The notes beneath the pieces were generated by a model that was not told the origin of the DNA, did no database searches, and saw only the letters and a program-made list of their open reading frames with translations. A program made the position numbers and the translations under genes. Positions 12,001 to 18,421 of a stretch of 64,000 nucleotides of DNA are shown piece by piece. Location: the NCBI RefSeq assembly GCF_018070025.1, contig NZ_JAGPYQ010000002.1, positions 372,001-436,000 of the forward strand, read 5' to 3'. This DNA comes from Streptomyces liliiviolaceus. GTDB taxonomy: Bacteria > Actinomycetota > Actinomycetes > Streptomycetales > Streptomycetaceae. Numbering within the stretch: position 1 is the first letter of the stretch; every line of letters begins with the position of its first letter.

Positions 12001-13565
12001 TCCGCGGCGGTCACGGGCATCGGACCCGGCGTGTACGCCGGCGGGTTCACACCGATGTACGGGGGCGGCTCGCCGACCGAGTAGGGCGGAGGCAGGTCGG
12101 TCCCGGTGTAGTCCCCGGTGAAGTCTCCCGTACCGGTGTTCTGCTGGGAGTAAGGCGGGGGCGAGTTGCGGGTGGACCCGCCGCCCGTGGAGTTGGACGA
12201 GCCCGAGGGACCCGAGGTGTCCGTGTCCGAGGGGCCGTCGGCGCTGTCGGAGTCGCCGCGGGAGCGCGTGGAGTCGCCGGAGTCCCGTGTGTCGGTGTCG
12301 GTGTTGCCGCTGGAGATGGTGGGGGGCGGCTGGTTGCGCAACTTCTCGATGCTGTTGCGCAGTTCGGCGCCGCTGTTGATGGCGGTGGACGACAGGCCGC
12401 CCTCGACCGCGCTGCTGACGCCCGCGCCGACGAACGTCGACCAGCTGGTGGACCAGTCGCCGTCGAAGGCGCCCTTGATCAGGATCTCCCCGAGCCCCTC
12501 ACCTGCTCCGGCGGCGATGAAGTCGGCGGTGCCCTTGAGGCCGTAGTGCCCGGCGAGCGCGCCCGGACGGTCGGCGTTGTGCTTCAGGATCTGGTTGTTG
12601 CGCCACAGGCTGGTGTTGTTCTTGAAGGAGTTCGGGTTGAACCGGAACGAGAACGAGTTCTTGTTCGTGAGGTTGGGACTGTTCAGGTTCGGGTTGGGAC
12701 CGGGGCTGTTGCTCGGCGGATTGTCGTTCTTGGAGCCGGGGCCGGGACCGGGGTCGGGCTTCGGCTTGGGGCTCGGCGTGTTGTCGAAGTCGAGCTTCGG
12801 GGGGTTCTTGAAGTTGGGACCGTTCTTGAAGTCGAGATCCGGTCCTTTCTTCAGGAAGTTGCTGTCGAAGGCCTTGACGATGTCCTTCGCGAACTTGTCG
12901 AAGATGCTGGTGAAAAAGCCGGCCGCGGCGCCGAACGCGGCGGACTTGAGGATGTCGTTCCAGTCGAAGCCGTCGGGGCGGCGGCCGTTCGGGGCGAAGT
13001 TCATCATCGCGAGGCGCACCGCGAAGGTGGTGAACGCCTCGGCGAACGCCTCGGTCAGCGAGGGCGCCAGGTGCAGCCGCTGGAGCAGATGCGTGAGCGT
13101 GGTGAGGATCATGAACCGGCTGCGCAGCTTGGCCATCATGATCTGGCTGGCGGAGGCGCCGCCGGTGAAGAAGGACATCGCCAGATAGATGGCGATCTCG
13201 ATGAGCAGCCGGATGACCTCGGCGATGACCTGCCACTTGGACTCCATGATGTCCATGGAGGTCTTGCGCCGGCCCTCGGCGATCTTGTCGAGCTGCTCGG
13301 AGAACTCGCGCAGGTAGTTCTTGCCGCCGTCGTCGATGAGCATGCCCATCGCCTTGCCGTACGACTTCGAGAGGTCGTCGGGCATGACCTGGGCGATGTC
13401 GTGGATCGACTTCTCGATCAGCGAGGACATCCTGTTGAGCTTGCGGCCCAGGCCGGAGTACGGCTGGCGGCTGTCGTAGGCGAGGTCCTCGTCGGCGTCG
13501 ATGAGCTTCTCACCGGTGAGGATGAAGAGCATCGCGTTGACCTCGGGCGAGGCCATCATGCTCAT
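1..13565 (-). CDS. Giant multi-domain T7SS-associated protein, candidate secreted effector (C-terminus beyond the window)
   Basis: One uninterrupted frame of 4521 codons. I checked the same phase at the start (13565), in the middle (8859) and near the edge (219). Residues 1-230 are helical with a hydrophobic stretch, like the WXG100/CpnT-type N-termini of actinobacterial T7SS substrates. Residues about 250-1130 are Pro/Ser/Thr/Gly-rich and disordered. H1218 (in FAGHGT) and C1265 (in LFSCETG) form a clan-CD-like His-Cys pair. C1569 (GGGNCLFRSAL) and H1761 (NGTDHFDAL) look like an OTU cysteine protease. Two more OTU-like modules lie near residues 3779 and 4073 with the cysteine replaced by Ser and Gly. 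AHEIGLHPL sits at 4448-4456. Giant Streptomyces proteins annotated 'lonely Cys domain' look similar, from memory. The Shine-Dalgarno is weak (GGGGTGG). The gene follows the small T7SS genes on the same strand, with a hairpin between. Secretion and any toxic role are inference. Confidence 0.85.
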   Translation of the reverse strand, partial: MSMMASPEVNAMLFILTGEKLIDADEDLAYDSRQPYSGLGRKLNRMSSLIEKSIHDIAQVMPDDLSKSYGKAMGMLIDDGGKNYLREFSEQLDKIAEGRRKTSMDIMESKWQVIAEVIRLLIEIAIYLAMSFFTGGASASQIMMAKLRSRFMILTTLTHLLQRLHLAPSLTEAFAEAFTTFAVRLAMMNFAPNGRRPDGFDWNDILKSAAFGAAAGFFTSIFDKFAKDIVKAFDSNFLKKGPDLDFKNGPNFKNPPKLDFDNTPSPKPKPDPGPGPGSKNDNPPSNSPGPNPNLNSPNLTNKNSFSFRFNPNSFKNNTSLWRNNQILKHNADRPGALAGHYGLKGTADFIAAGAGEGLGEILIKGAFDGDWSTSWSTFVGAGVSSAVEGGLSSTAINSGAELRNSIEKLRNQPPPTISSGNTDTDTRDSGDSTRSRGDSDSADGPSDTDTSGPSGSSNSTGGGSTRNSPPPYSQQNTGTGDFTGDYTGTDLPPPYSVGEPPPYIGVNPPAYTPGPMPVTAAENELWQQVHNGPAEVRAQALQDLAALRGSQQPGSTEIGVRDNLHGNLSQLPEVRVVPAGNSPAAQIDADEVRRALDSFGTPVTVDTPLGTDGFGNDISGNSVVEQGGSNAAQGNPDVGSEQANGGPVPSNGLTNSTATNTGTGTNTGTGTGTNTGTGTGTNTGARTGGTPAAGTNQSSSNSSNSSNSSNSSTSSETQSQESSDLDLTNPADGSQTTTDDAAQTAETTTDPQTTVSPDSTISPETVNSTDTSVTSDPAESTPAPDTDVAAAPPKVNTTGSYADTGDVRDTGDVGDTGDVRDTDDVRNITGPSDVKAGPTALASPEVTKAPPLTIVVSEAPPPGEGSPEAAELLDGAGVDRAVVLGPAVTPDGSSRPVRAAVELTREGPGAPVRVRTLAGPPPAMTTDGTSDTAVTSDTSDVSNTSDTDFPGANVLLPLADAFGYTPSTTSDPAPQADVTTDSDPADAPAPRPKLVSDVTTGLNGTGVAPTSTDIGAPVTAKLADLSRPWTETATELHLESGDSVATGGRTSDLGGGRGPGDGGTPPPLSPTTSPDTSSDTSPETSDSTPAPPPVTPPPTGRIVVRPTGGPVVTTLDGHTVPVAQLRRLVPDSTVKPQPGRAIQTLTISQGPAEDGTAHSAGRRALLGQDTFRGVRTTSVSPTPETAGDPPVRRTVFTGPPTALPGSGTERGADYFAGHGTPRTVTLGTDDAAHPTVKVSGVQLGEVLNSWAQDGDQDRPLVLFSCETGRQPEIAGLPVAQHVANRTGRQVYAPTTEVGTARDGDGNVRAVLTEGPDGPGGWRLFTPEPSGTDLDGLARDAGLHAGPGPADAFARARTLQQIRTLRGALGPDAEQQPENRELLAGLAFVDNLRWAGQDTAARYGDGRMTPDLLRRMTVDRRGATGDTGTDPAADPTVEQYTEFLRAAAELRATAGPDTTLDTLLPPPPPALPPTTMVSPEDVRGLSYAPAAQITWSLAGTPLPLSELKLSAEDTAELARRRPDLVPTPSRPESLAEDLALLSKSKSGSVGIVRASGRVFRRLDTPGGGNCLFRSALDSARSQTVPPAWASRNVAGLRTQLRDRITGTELGDNMHLAIPDPVLAVVDDLRMRALAGVQNTARRDRITRRWNRIAQDVVTNADPAEWQRIIGGSDYAQLAVVAPTPAAARLLGARGLVAAAAEHSDLWASPFADLLPEALAHTLDLDLRLVQPDPRASGTTFVNTLNPGGKGGTLHLSYNGTDHFDALIPASAPLTPVPDLTTPKPDPNATKDPATQDPVTEDPGAEGVFGEWLRSMGGVTDLDSPASETPDRGDPVPLETQLERYRPARLLTGVDARLPGPAPRTVTFEDGSRLPTVLIDPDADPGDDPGDGTPPGGKTGKTGKSGKGGKTPPRPRTGLFTGLGKTTLRSPEQVAEEILSKLPPKLRSQFDEAELLRLLTQQPDAFTAPRGARFVGREKSGVGHEMTVEAIPYHRWERFSNVGDATVRVDTMRRGQAGTGGGRSVGFGRRIAGGLSMGPPLNWLLKIGFSLGWTRRTDYAQGTQAYNQSEWRNWEGSHLHLDDVHYRVRVDRVTEGPKTPPTTSAPTTTATTTTTPSTTTTTAAPAARPTPPPPTSGWQRTQVHSAQFAMRDGLSWRLPDDLTVPYKGPQRAPKTLTFPDGIEPRMTDTTGLHLTDSPEDMAIAISGARPGSSAHRTLVSYVRPGRLLALFGRFSGSVTGPELTRGSGQHPLGHLIVERSVPHRATLVTESVKAELRDLTQTTYQNERGHVRDTRLGIQVTAGPNYTLAGLETDVRLQGGPLVRADLSTGRGHYLGVDAARKTTGRIRNQPVALYRVERTLMVRKPGEPPSAARPVRVVSLDWISTQDARRLAGWDSRTPGQAGPNPDAEPPVPWYLTREDPVHLSGQVRAEGFRPVAPPPTQTPPPPPPVQTQTQPSTQPQTQPSTQTPPPAPQDPMHAFTDAVLDTLHQSYPSLFVPPFMLRHPRLAKFWYGDGRMRTALHNDRQVREALNRPSLAQSLDDLSTTGVPVTLTEDGKVRRGHHTLVLKARLTDRRFETTMSERSLRNAVIGTEVSGQGQQAAVTLSGGVEMGVGPRDHDKVPEVGLPRQAGSVAVGLRHARTAQKATRNTVAVVHDHLMFQTGADLYSYQVELGATFEGHRRPRGWARLASVGLLGAGVFVSKVEERPLFTRGNETVGRVELAVPAAHGSDRHAPADPPPTGTVTAPATTPAPTQLSADAADQLLDGTRPSPATETPDQQLTKKLLRAPHVVLSAEGGPQRQQLMQDTADRASGASWHVSAPGAPVRTALRRAMANLSVAGQLGQYLGPFGSRIAGLNGAGPFRTHYLKGAVRGELSNFRVRSDPKPASSETTVGNEHRVNGSASTGSRTTLGLQGADTPVQQAPGGPPVVGSYSAALQYAWGKGRSVSQTLTRGRNTTLTYAGRMYLVVADTAETIAVRDRWTAAMGAIGTRAGAGISSAAGLVSDRLGNSLAPRRAAAALQRIRDAVMFHLPMQDVIEAGLAPDGLGDKTPHNLGRGYRVPPYLRFRRFPTHPSGQLDASPVARQLLQQLARMGVPSHDREQVLQRLSPDFLAAHLHELTTDGMTLPVRYRTWSNMFHLPVNGSPGQLKFTLTPITTTVDRLRTGYELEDYRTTARDEAGGTSQDRGADVTLSGGQRAAEDGILIANPSLQGTAAKQRASVRTQTAGTTAMPNIATTQAHAEVITSYALTVTMTDSTGDALAPGVSAVPVGTLNEVLPASLLTPDGEGSDGALTEQDVPDPERAVRVLTAAQARPEGIAAWRTSAAGDPGGSPDPDVLPFDDTIGSGILAVDIRGAGNVHDALTIATARADGLGDGDLGRRHTGVHLASRVRMAHLTSLTGVGTAPAQAQQEATTQVGLTGGFREALGANGAALPTQASSHLLGQSHTADSRLYAKMHRRGARLLAVENKPRMEAMQRAKTSDALEAGITDNVEGAVGTAPLAGTSNAGVTNPGATVPIGGTNDGTTLKGTADTTLGTHLKVVTDRSMLFAIPVSWLSVAEVDHKFTDSRPLHALGKAKRGPRAAEAETTALVWLREDLARDYGLLDETSYTDDVAAAWDAQAKAAADLATAEKNYYDARARARETWLDLSDEDRAALGDDNSGEPTDLPPDVFYSPPVAAWQAAREEVHRWQLRTDAAADDHHRLQLAASRLTAHHQGSATVTAPDAPQTYTAPDWRSEAPEPYTVTDATDSAPRTITSPDGVTVREVHDMPHDGASFFHALLATADTSGRLPYLLGDDLADRFTADPGDPAVTAEAVEAARHRLAWALGADGNQDLLDALALDAADTFTQAELDAAGVVLTPAQQAEFDAFGRLPQTYWPTPDQRVALASLALSRPFASEPLPDAGTGTADGAPKPPERRAGDHGGADLLPALAARVLGTPLTVVTGEGRDQLFLPHGVDPASVDPAADPVLFATDGFFHAALPTGTPAPVATALPPSTTGSGTTTDTSAAGTTRPTPEQPPAHRSHTTAPWLPPADSTGPRYRMDRDGVLTAPDGATYTQGTPTGRGNGFFGALSTAVLQASRQPGLAGPEATRLRRRAAAPATELMRRYGLPGDRTTRDTLFTPPPLPAGRRGDPEPSRLTLDGNLRRHLAEAPWGPDADRALAEWAAAATGTTVTLIEENGTAHTYAGPSGDRGSHIRLRRRGGDFVPLTLHTPAPAPAPKTPDPKDSKDPKDPKTSESPKDTKAPAPKDTKGTKTEVLTGADVEGSTPVDTVPPVPPVPPVLLVPPVPDPALTTPVPQDAITAPLPPSPTGSDLPGVVEEEAYELHTLSGTDDGTGTDAPTNPAPAPEPTLRPFKLGNFEFTNLNQTERYVDKAVRIIELLDEHRTIKSYVGDRPVRITLHLRTTETPADVRDLGDDGVQINLASYYFEKYDTGYIMGMLAHEIGLHPLASRNAEIPEQEEAYRGMPLTVPGLSDLRTPRTMNTEGAGQADHIMAAYPRTIRYATYRDIVVEMA

Positions 13566-13602
13566 CGGGCGCCACCCCGGACGTCATGCGGGCATGACGG
13601 GA

Positions 13603-13634
13603 CGGCCGCTCCCGGCACGAGGCGGGAGCGGCCG
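13603..13634 (-). terminator. 12-bp perfect hairpin between the WXG100-like gene and the giant gene
   Basis: The arms 13603-13614 and 13623-13634 are exact inverse complements with an 8-nt loop. The hairpin lies 12 bp past the upstream stop codon and 37 bp before the giant gene's start. It may end the small operon or attenuate read-through into the giant gene. No U-tract follows, which is usual in Streptomyces. Confidence 0.55.
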
Positions 13635-13646
13635 ACGGCGCGCGGA

Positions 13647-14024
13647 TCAGCGGCGGCCATGCCCGCCCGGGCCGCCGTTGCCGTCCAGCCCGTTGGTGTC
13701 GAGCTCACGGTTGTTCTGCTCGATCGCCTCGATGTTGCCGTCACGGGTGGTCTTCATCAGCCGGACCTGGCTCACCGTGGCGTCCGTGATGCCCACCAGG
13801 GCGTCACGGATGGACATCATCGTCTCCTTGGTGGTCTGCCGCTCCTTCTGCTCCTGCGGCTTGGCCTTCTCGGCGAACTCGCCCTCCGTGCCGGGCCACT
13901 TGACGGTGGGGGCCAGCTCGTCGAGGAACTCCTCGGTCATGCTCCTCGCCAGAGTGCCGATCTCCTCCAGCTGCCCCGCCAGGGCCTCGATGCGCTGCGG
14001 GTCTACGTAGTACCGCTGTCCCAT
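13647..14024 (-). CDS. WXG100-like T7SS-associated small protein
   Basis: A 125-residue helical protein with a central VKWPGTEGEF segment (a WxG-type turn, W-P-G) between two amphipathic helical stretches, as in the WXG100/ESAT-6 superfamily though a little longer. The tail is Gly/Asn/His-rich and probably unstructured. The ATG has a good GGGGAGG ribosome site. It starts 2 nt past the stop of the YbaB-like gene, so the two are co-translated. A substrate or chaperone-like partner for the giant protein encoded next to it is plausible but inferred. The exact family is not certain. Confidence 0.7.
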   Translation of the reverse strand: MGQRYYVDPQRIEALAGQLEEIGTLARSMTEEFLDELAPTVKWPGTEGEFAEKAKPQEQKERQTTKETMMSIRDALVGITDATVSQVRLMKTTRDGNIEAIEQNNRELDTNGLDGNGGPGGHGRR

Positions 14025-14026
14025 CG

Positions 14027-14482
14027 TCAGTCCTCCCCGTCGTCGCCGAGCGCGTCCCGCCAGCCGGGGGCTGTCTCGGCGTCGCGTGCGGTGTCCTCGT
14101 CGTCGTCCTGCAGCACCTCGGGACCGAAGATGCGCTCCCAGTCCAGCTCGAAGCCCTTCAGCTCCGGCACGTCACTGCTGGGCTCGGCGAAGGGTGCCAT
14201 CGCCTTCATCACGTGCTTGTTCATCTTCAGGCGCGCCGCGTTCGCCGCCTCCAGGACGCTCGCGGCCAGCTCCTGGTGGGACATGTCGCGGTACTTGTTC
14301 TCCAGGAACTCGATCCCGGTCAGTTCACCCTGCGGTCCCACCGTGGCGCGGACCGCGCGGTCGGAGGAGAGCACCGCGAACGACGCCTGGCGCAGCTCGC
14401 GCTCGGTGCGCGCGACCGCCTCCTGGGCAGCCTGGAGTTCGGCCATGGCCTTCTCCAGCCGCTTCTCCAGCGGTTCCGTCAC
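14027..14482 (-). CDS. YbaB/EbfC-like protein of the T7SS locus
   Basis: 151 residues from a GTG start. Residues 1-35 form a charged helix. The core at 35-95 (AVLSSDRAVRATVGPQGELTGIEF in part, followed by a helix rich in AA and ARLKM) has the YbaB/EbfC nucleoid-protein pattern of a beta sheet then a long helix. The C-terminus is a highly acidic tail (DDDEDT). In mycobacteria, YbaB-like EspL is encoded in ESX-1 and supports substrate stability. That parallel suggests a chaperone or regulatory role here, though DNA binding cannot be excluded. It is first in a two-gene unit with the WXG100-like gene. Confidence 0.75.
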   Translation of the reverse strand: MTEPLEKRLEKAMAELQAAQEAVARTERELRQASFAVLSSDRAVRATVGPQGELTGIEFLENKYRDMSHQELAASVLEAANAARLKMNKHVMKAMAPFAEPSSDVPELKGFELDWERIFGPEVLQDDDEDTARDAETAPGWRDALGDDGED

Positions 14483-14593
14483 GCCCGCCCCGCCCTTCTC
14501 GTCGGCAACTGACCTGCTGATCTTGCCTGGTGAGGGCCCCTTCGCGGAAGTCCGGGAAGGGTGGTGTTCGTCTCTCCCCCGTTCCCGTGGCGG

Positions 14594-14623
14594 CCGGTCC
14601 GGCCCCCACGGGCGCCGGACCGG
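14594..14623 (-). terminator. 10-bp hairpin after the AAWKG gene
   Basis: The arms 14594-14603 and 14614-14623 are perfectly complementary with a 10-nt loop. The hairpin sits 35 bp past the AAWKG gene's stop and separates it from the YbaB-like/WXG100-like unit. Confidence 0.55.
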
Positions 14624-14657
14624 TCCCCGCGTACGTCGCAGCGGACCCTCACCGTGC

Positions 14658-17600
14658 TCACCGCCCGATCACGGCCGGCGTACCGCCCTCCTCGGTGCCC
14701 CACACGTCCGCGTCCTCCTCCAGGTAGTCGGAGCTGGTGGCCCTGCGGCCCGGCTCCGACTCCTCCTCGGTGGACTCGCCACCGCCGCCGGTGGTGTTGA
14801 CCCGGGAGGCCGGGGCCAGGAAGGTGTCGCTGTCCTCCTGCCGGTTCCACGGGGTGCGCCTGCGGCGGTTGCGGCGCTCGCTCTCCTCGGCCGCGTCGAC
14901 CAGGACGGAACGCACCCGCTCGCCGTTGCCCTTCTCGCCACCGGCGCCCATACCGCCCATGCCACCGCCCATCGGCATACCGGGGCTGCCCGGTGTCCCC
15001 GGGGCGCCGGGGGTCCCGGCCGCGGCCGCGGCGGTGCTCGCGCCGAGCGGGGAGGACGTGCTGTCCGAGAGGGGGTCGACACTGCCGGACGAGTTGAAGT
15101 CCGAGGACAGGCCGTCCGACCCGGAGAGGCCGCCGCCGGAGGAGCCGAGGCTCCCACCGCCGCCGCCGAGGTTCAGTTCGGAGAGCGGCACGTCACGAGA
15201 GGTGGTGCCGTCGCCACCCCCTCCGCCGCCGATGCCGTTGAGGTCGCCGAGGCCGTCGAGGACGCTCGACCTGTCGTTGTTGGCATTCGTGTTGAGGTCG
15301 TGCAGGTCGACCCGCTCGGTGTTGCCCTGCGCGTCGGTGACCGTGGCGATACCGGTGTCCGGGTCGATGACCTGCTTGCTGCCGTCCGGGAAGGTGGTGG
15401 TCAGCTGGCCGTTGTCCAGGCTGGTGACCGAACCGTCCGGGTTGGTGAAACTCGCACCGTGGGTCAGGTCGGTGGTCGTGGTGGTGCCGTCCGCGTTCGT
15501 GGTGGTCAGCAGCCCGTTGTCCGGGTCGAAGGAGCTCTCGCCGCCGTCCGCGAACGTGGTGACGAAGTCGCCCGAGTCGTCGAGTTCGACGTTGCCGCCG
15601 GTCGGGGTGTCCAGCCCGTTCTGATCGCCGTTGAGGTCCCCGAGGTTGCCCAGGTCGTCGATCGACTCGGTGGTGATGTCGTTCAGATCGTTCAGGTCAT
15701 TGAGATCGTTCAGGTCGTTGAGGCTGTTCTGGCTGTTGAGGTCGCCCAGGTTGCCGAGGTTCTCGGTGGTCGTCTTGCCGTCCGGGTCGACGGTGGTCGC
15801 CTGGCCCGTCGACGGGTCGACGGTCTGGGTCGTGCCGTCCGGGAAGGTGGTCGTCAGCTTCCCGTCGTCACCCAGCGACGTCACCGAACCGTCCGGGTTC
15901 GTCACCTTCAGACCGTCACCCAGATCCTGCGTGGTGACATTGCCGTCCGGCGAGGTGCTGGTCAGCGTCCCCGTGTCCGGGTCGAACGAGCTGGTGCTGC
16001 CGTCCGGGAAGTCGGTCGTCAGGTCGCCCGCGTTGTTCAGCTGGGTGTTGGAGCCGGTCGGGCCGTCGAGCACCCCGTCGCCGTTGGCGCTGCCGTTGAG
16101 GTCGGTCAGACTGCCCAGGTCGGTCGTGGTGGTGGTGCCGTCCGGGTTGGTGGTGATCGCCTGGCCGGTCGACGGGTCGACGGTCTGGGTCGTGCCGTCC
16201 GGGAACGTGGTCGTCAGCTTCCCGTCGTCACCCAGCGACGTCACCGAACCGTCCGGGTTCGTCACCTTCAGACCGTCACCGAGATCCTGCGTGGTGACAT
16301 TGCCGTCCGGCGAGGTGGTGGTCAGCGTCCCCGTGTCGGGGTCGAACGAGGTGGTGGTGCCGTCCGGGAAGTCGGTGGTGAGCTTGCCGCCGTCGGCCTG
16401 GGTGTTGCCGCCGGTCGGGGTCTTGAGGGAGTTCAGCGAGCCGAGGTTGCCGAGGTTCGAGGTGACCGGCCCCAGGTCGGTCTCGCCGTTGCCGTTGCCC
16501 TGGCCGTTCACGTCGCCGAGGTCGCCGAGGCTCTCGGTGGTGATGTCGTTCTTCTGGTTCAGCAGGTCGTCGAGGCCGTCGAGGTTCTGCTCGTTGACCG
16601 CGTTGGGGTCGTTGATGCCTCCGAGGCTCTCCTGCACGGCCTTGGCCTGCTCCTCGGCCTCGCGCTTGGCCTCTTCCTGCTCGCGCTTCTGCTCCTCGCG
16701 GAGTTCGTCCGCGTACTTCTTGTCCTCGTCGCGCTGCTGGTTCTGCTCGTTGCGCAGTTCCTCGGCCTCGCGCTTGGCCTCCTCCTGCTCCGCCTTCTGC
16801 TCGTTGCGGAGTTCGTCCTGGTACTTCTTGTCCTCCTCGCGCTGCCGGTTCTGCTCCTCCCGCAGCTCGTCCTGGTACTTCTTGTCCTCCTCGCGCTGCT
16901 CCTCCTGCTCCTTGCGGAGTTCCTCCTGGTACTTCTTGTCCTCCTCGCGCTGCCGGTTCTGCTCCTCCCGCAGCTCGTCCTGGTACTTCTTGTCCTCCTC
17001 GCGCTGCTTCCTGAGCTCCTCTTCCTCCTCCTTCGCCTTCTTCTCCTCGTACTCCTCCGAGGCGGTGCTGGTCGACTTCGGCTTGGGCACGTTGTCCGCG
17101 AAGTCCTCGCCGAGTTCGAGGAAGTGGTTGTTCAGGTTCGACTGCACCGTGGCGGCGGGCTTGCTCAGGTAGTCCTCGACGCCCTGGCTCCAGACCTTGA
17201 CCGCCTTGTCACCGACCTTGGCCCAGTTGGCGATGTCGGTCAGGTCGCCGTACTCGGGGTGCGTCTGGGTGAAGCCGCCCTGCGGGCTGTGCCGGACGGT
17301 GGTGGAGTAGCGGGTGGTGGTGGACGTGATGTTCGTCTTGGCGACGTTGTTCGCGTCCACCCACTGGGCGAGGTCGTCCAGGACGTAGCGCAGCACCTGG
17401 TGCGGGTCGTAGTACGGGGACTTCGCCCAGGCCAGCCAGGCATCCAGCAGCTTGCTGGCGGAGTCCTCCAGGTACTTGCGGCCGAGCGACAGGGCGCGCG
17501 AGTACACCGTGTTGCCGGTGCCGGTCTCGTCGCCGGTGCCGGCCGAGGAGTCGAAGGTCTCGATGTAGGCGTCGTAGTTCTCGCGGATCTTCTTCAGCAG

Positions 17601-18299
17601 GCTGCGGAAGACTTCCGCGGCCTCGCCCTTCCAGCTGGCGTCGTCCTTGCTGAAACGGTCCTCCCAGTCCTTCAGGACCACCTGGTGGTCCCGGAAGAAC
17701 TTGGCGGCGTAGTCGAAGGACTCGCCCGTCCGGTTGAAGGAACTCAGGTCCACCGCGTCGCTGCCGCCCACGCTCAGGTTGCTGAACCGGGCGTTCTGGG
17801 TGCCGCCCCTCAGCAGCTCCAGGAGCGCCGTCCGCGGCCCGTTCATGTACCGGGCGAGCGGGATGGTGGACATCTTGTCCTTGTTGTAGTCCGTGAACTC
17901 GTTGCCCTCACGGACCTGCGCGTCATTGACGTTGTCGGAGCCGGGACCGGCGAAGATGATCTCCTCGCCGGCCTTCACGCGGCCCTCGAACACGATCCGG
18001 GCCTGCATGATCTTCGTCTTCTTGCCGCCGTCGAAGAAGAAGATGTCGTAGTCCTCGCCGGTGTTGGTCAGGAACCCGGAGTCCTTGACCATCAGGCTGA
18101 GGCTGCGCTCCTTGATGTCCATCCGGAAGAGCTTGCCGCCGTGGTCGGAGCGGAGCGTGTCGAAGATGGTGCTGCGGTCCGGCACGGGATAACCGGTGAT
18201 GTGCTTGACCAGGGTGGCCCAGACGTCACTCGACGGGTCGCCGGCATTGTCGAACTTGTCCAGGTTGGTGCCGGAGTTGGGGTCGTAGCGATCGGCCAC
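14658..18299 (-). CDS. AAWKG-family T7SS protein with coiled coil and DG-type repeats
   Basis: About 1213 residues. I chose the GTG at 18299 because AAAGGG lies just upstream; the frame is open to a GTG at 18338 that has no ribosome site. The N-terminus (HITGYPVPDR) and the SWKGEAAEVF motif near residue 220 mark the AAWKG family of Streptomyces T7SS loci. Residues about 410-555 are an extremely charged heptad-like region of repeated EEDKKYQDELREEQ units, a predicted coiled coil. Residues about 590-1050 are tandem sheet-like repeats built on DGTTTxFDPDTG and NPDGSVTSLGDDG, partly duplicated almost exactly in DNA. The C-terminus is Gly/Pro-rich and acidic and ends GGTPAVIGR. There is no signal peptide. 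A role as secreted fibre or surface structural substrate is inference. Hairpins on both sides suggest its own transcript. Confidence 0.85.
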   Translation of the reverse strand: MADRYDPNSGTNLDKFDNAGDPSSDVWATLVKHITGYPVPDRSTIFDTLRSDHGGKLFRMDIKERSLSLMVKDSGFLTNTGEDYDIFFFDGGKKTKIMQARIVFEGRVKAGEEIIFAGPGSDNVNDAQVREGNEFTDYNKDKMSTIPLARYMNGPRTALLELLRGGTQNARFSNLSVGGSDAVDLSSFNRTGESFDYAAKFFRDHQVVLKDWEDRFSKDDASWKGEAAEVFRSLLKKIRENYDAYIETFDSSAGTGDETGTGNTVYSRALSLGRKYLEDSASKLLDAWLAWAKSPYYDPHQVLRYVLDDLAQWVDANNVAKTNITSTTTRYSTTVRHSPQGGFTQTHPEYGDLTDIANWAKVGDKAVKVWSQGVEDYLSKPAATVQSNLNNHFLELGEDFADNVPKPKSTSTASEEYEEKKAKEEEEELRKQREEDKKYQDELREEQNRQREEDKKYQEELRKEQEEQREEDKKYQDELREEQNRQREEDKKYQDELRNEQKAEQEEAKREAEELRNEQNQQRDEDKKYADELREEQKREQEEAKREAEEQAKAVQESLGGINDPNAVNEQNLDGLDDLLNQKNDITTESLGDLGDVNGQGNGNGETDLGPVTSNLGNLGSLNSLKTPTGGNTQADGGKLTTDFPDGTTTSFDPDTGTLTTTSPDGNVTTQDLGDGLKVTNPDGSVTSLGDDGKLTTTFPDGTTQTVDPSTGQAITTNPDGTTTTTDLGSLTDLNGSANGDGVLDGPTGSNTQLNNAGDLTTDFPDGSTSSFDPDTGTLTSTSPDGNVTTQDLGDGLKVTNPDGSVTSLGDDGKLTTTFPDGTTQTVDPSTGQATTVDPDGKTTTENLGNLGDLNSQNSLNDLNDLNDLNDLNDITTESIDDLGNLGDLNGDQNGLDTPTGGNVELDDSGDFVTTFADGGESSFDPDNGLLTTTNADGTTTTTDLTHGASFTNPDGSVTSLDNGQLTTTFPDGSKQVIDPDTGIATVTDAQGNTERVDLHDLNTNANNDRSSVLDGLGDLNGIGGGGGGDGTTSRDVPLSELNLGGGGGSLGSSGGGLSGSDGLSSDFNSSGSVDPLSDSTSSPLGASTAAAAAGTPGAPGTPGSPGMPMGGGMGGMGAGGEKGNGERVRSVLVDAAEESERRNRRRRTPWNRQEDSDTFLAPASRVNTTGGGGESTEEESEPGRRATSSDYLEEDADVWGTEEGGTPAVIGR
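15796..16380. repeat. Near-exact 225-bp direct repeat, 360-bp period, inside the AAWKG gene
   Basis: Segments 15796-16020 and 16156-16380 align without gaps with roughly nine mismatches by eye. The 360-bp period keeps the reading frame (120 codons), so unequal crossing-over would add or remove a whole protein repeat. Confidence 0.85.
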
Positions 18300-18421
18300 C
18301 GGGCGCCCTTTCTGGTCGGTTGTCGTCCGCACCGGCACACCGTGTCTCAGTACGGGTGCGCGAGCGTGGGTGTCTTACGGAGCGCGCCGGCCGGTCGTGG
18401 CCACCGCCGGCACGGGCGGGG

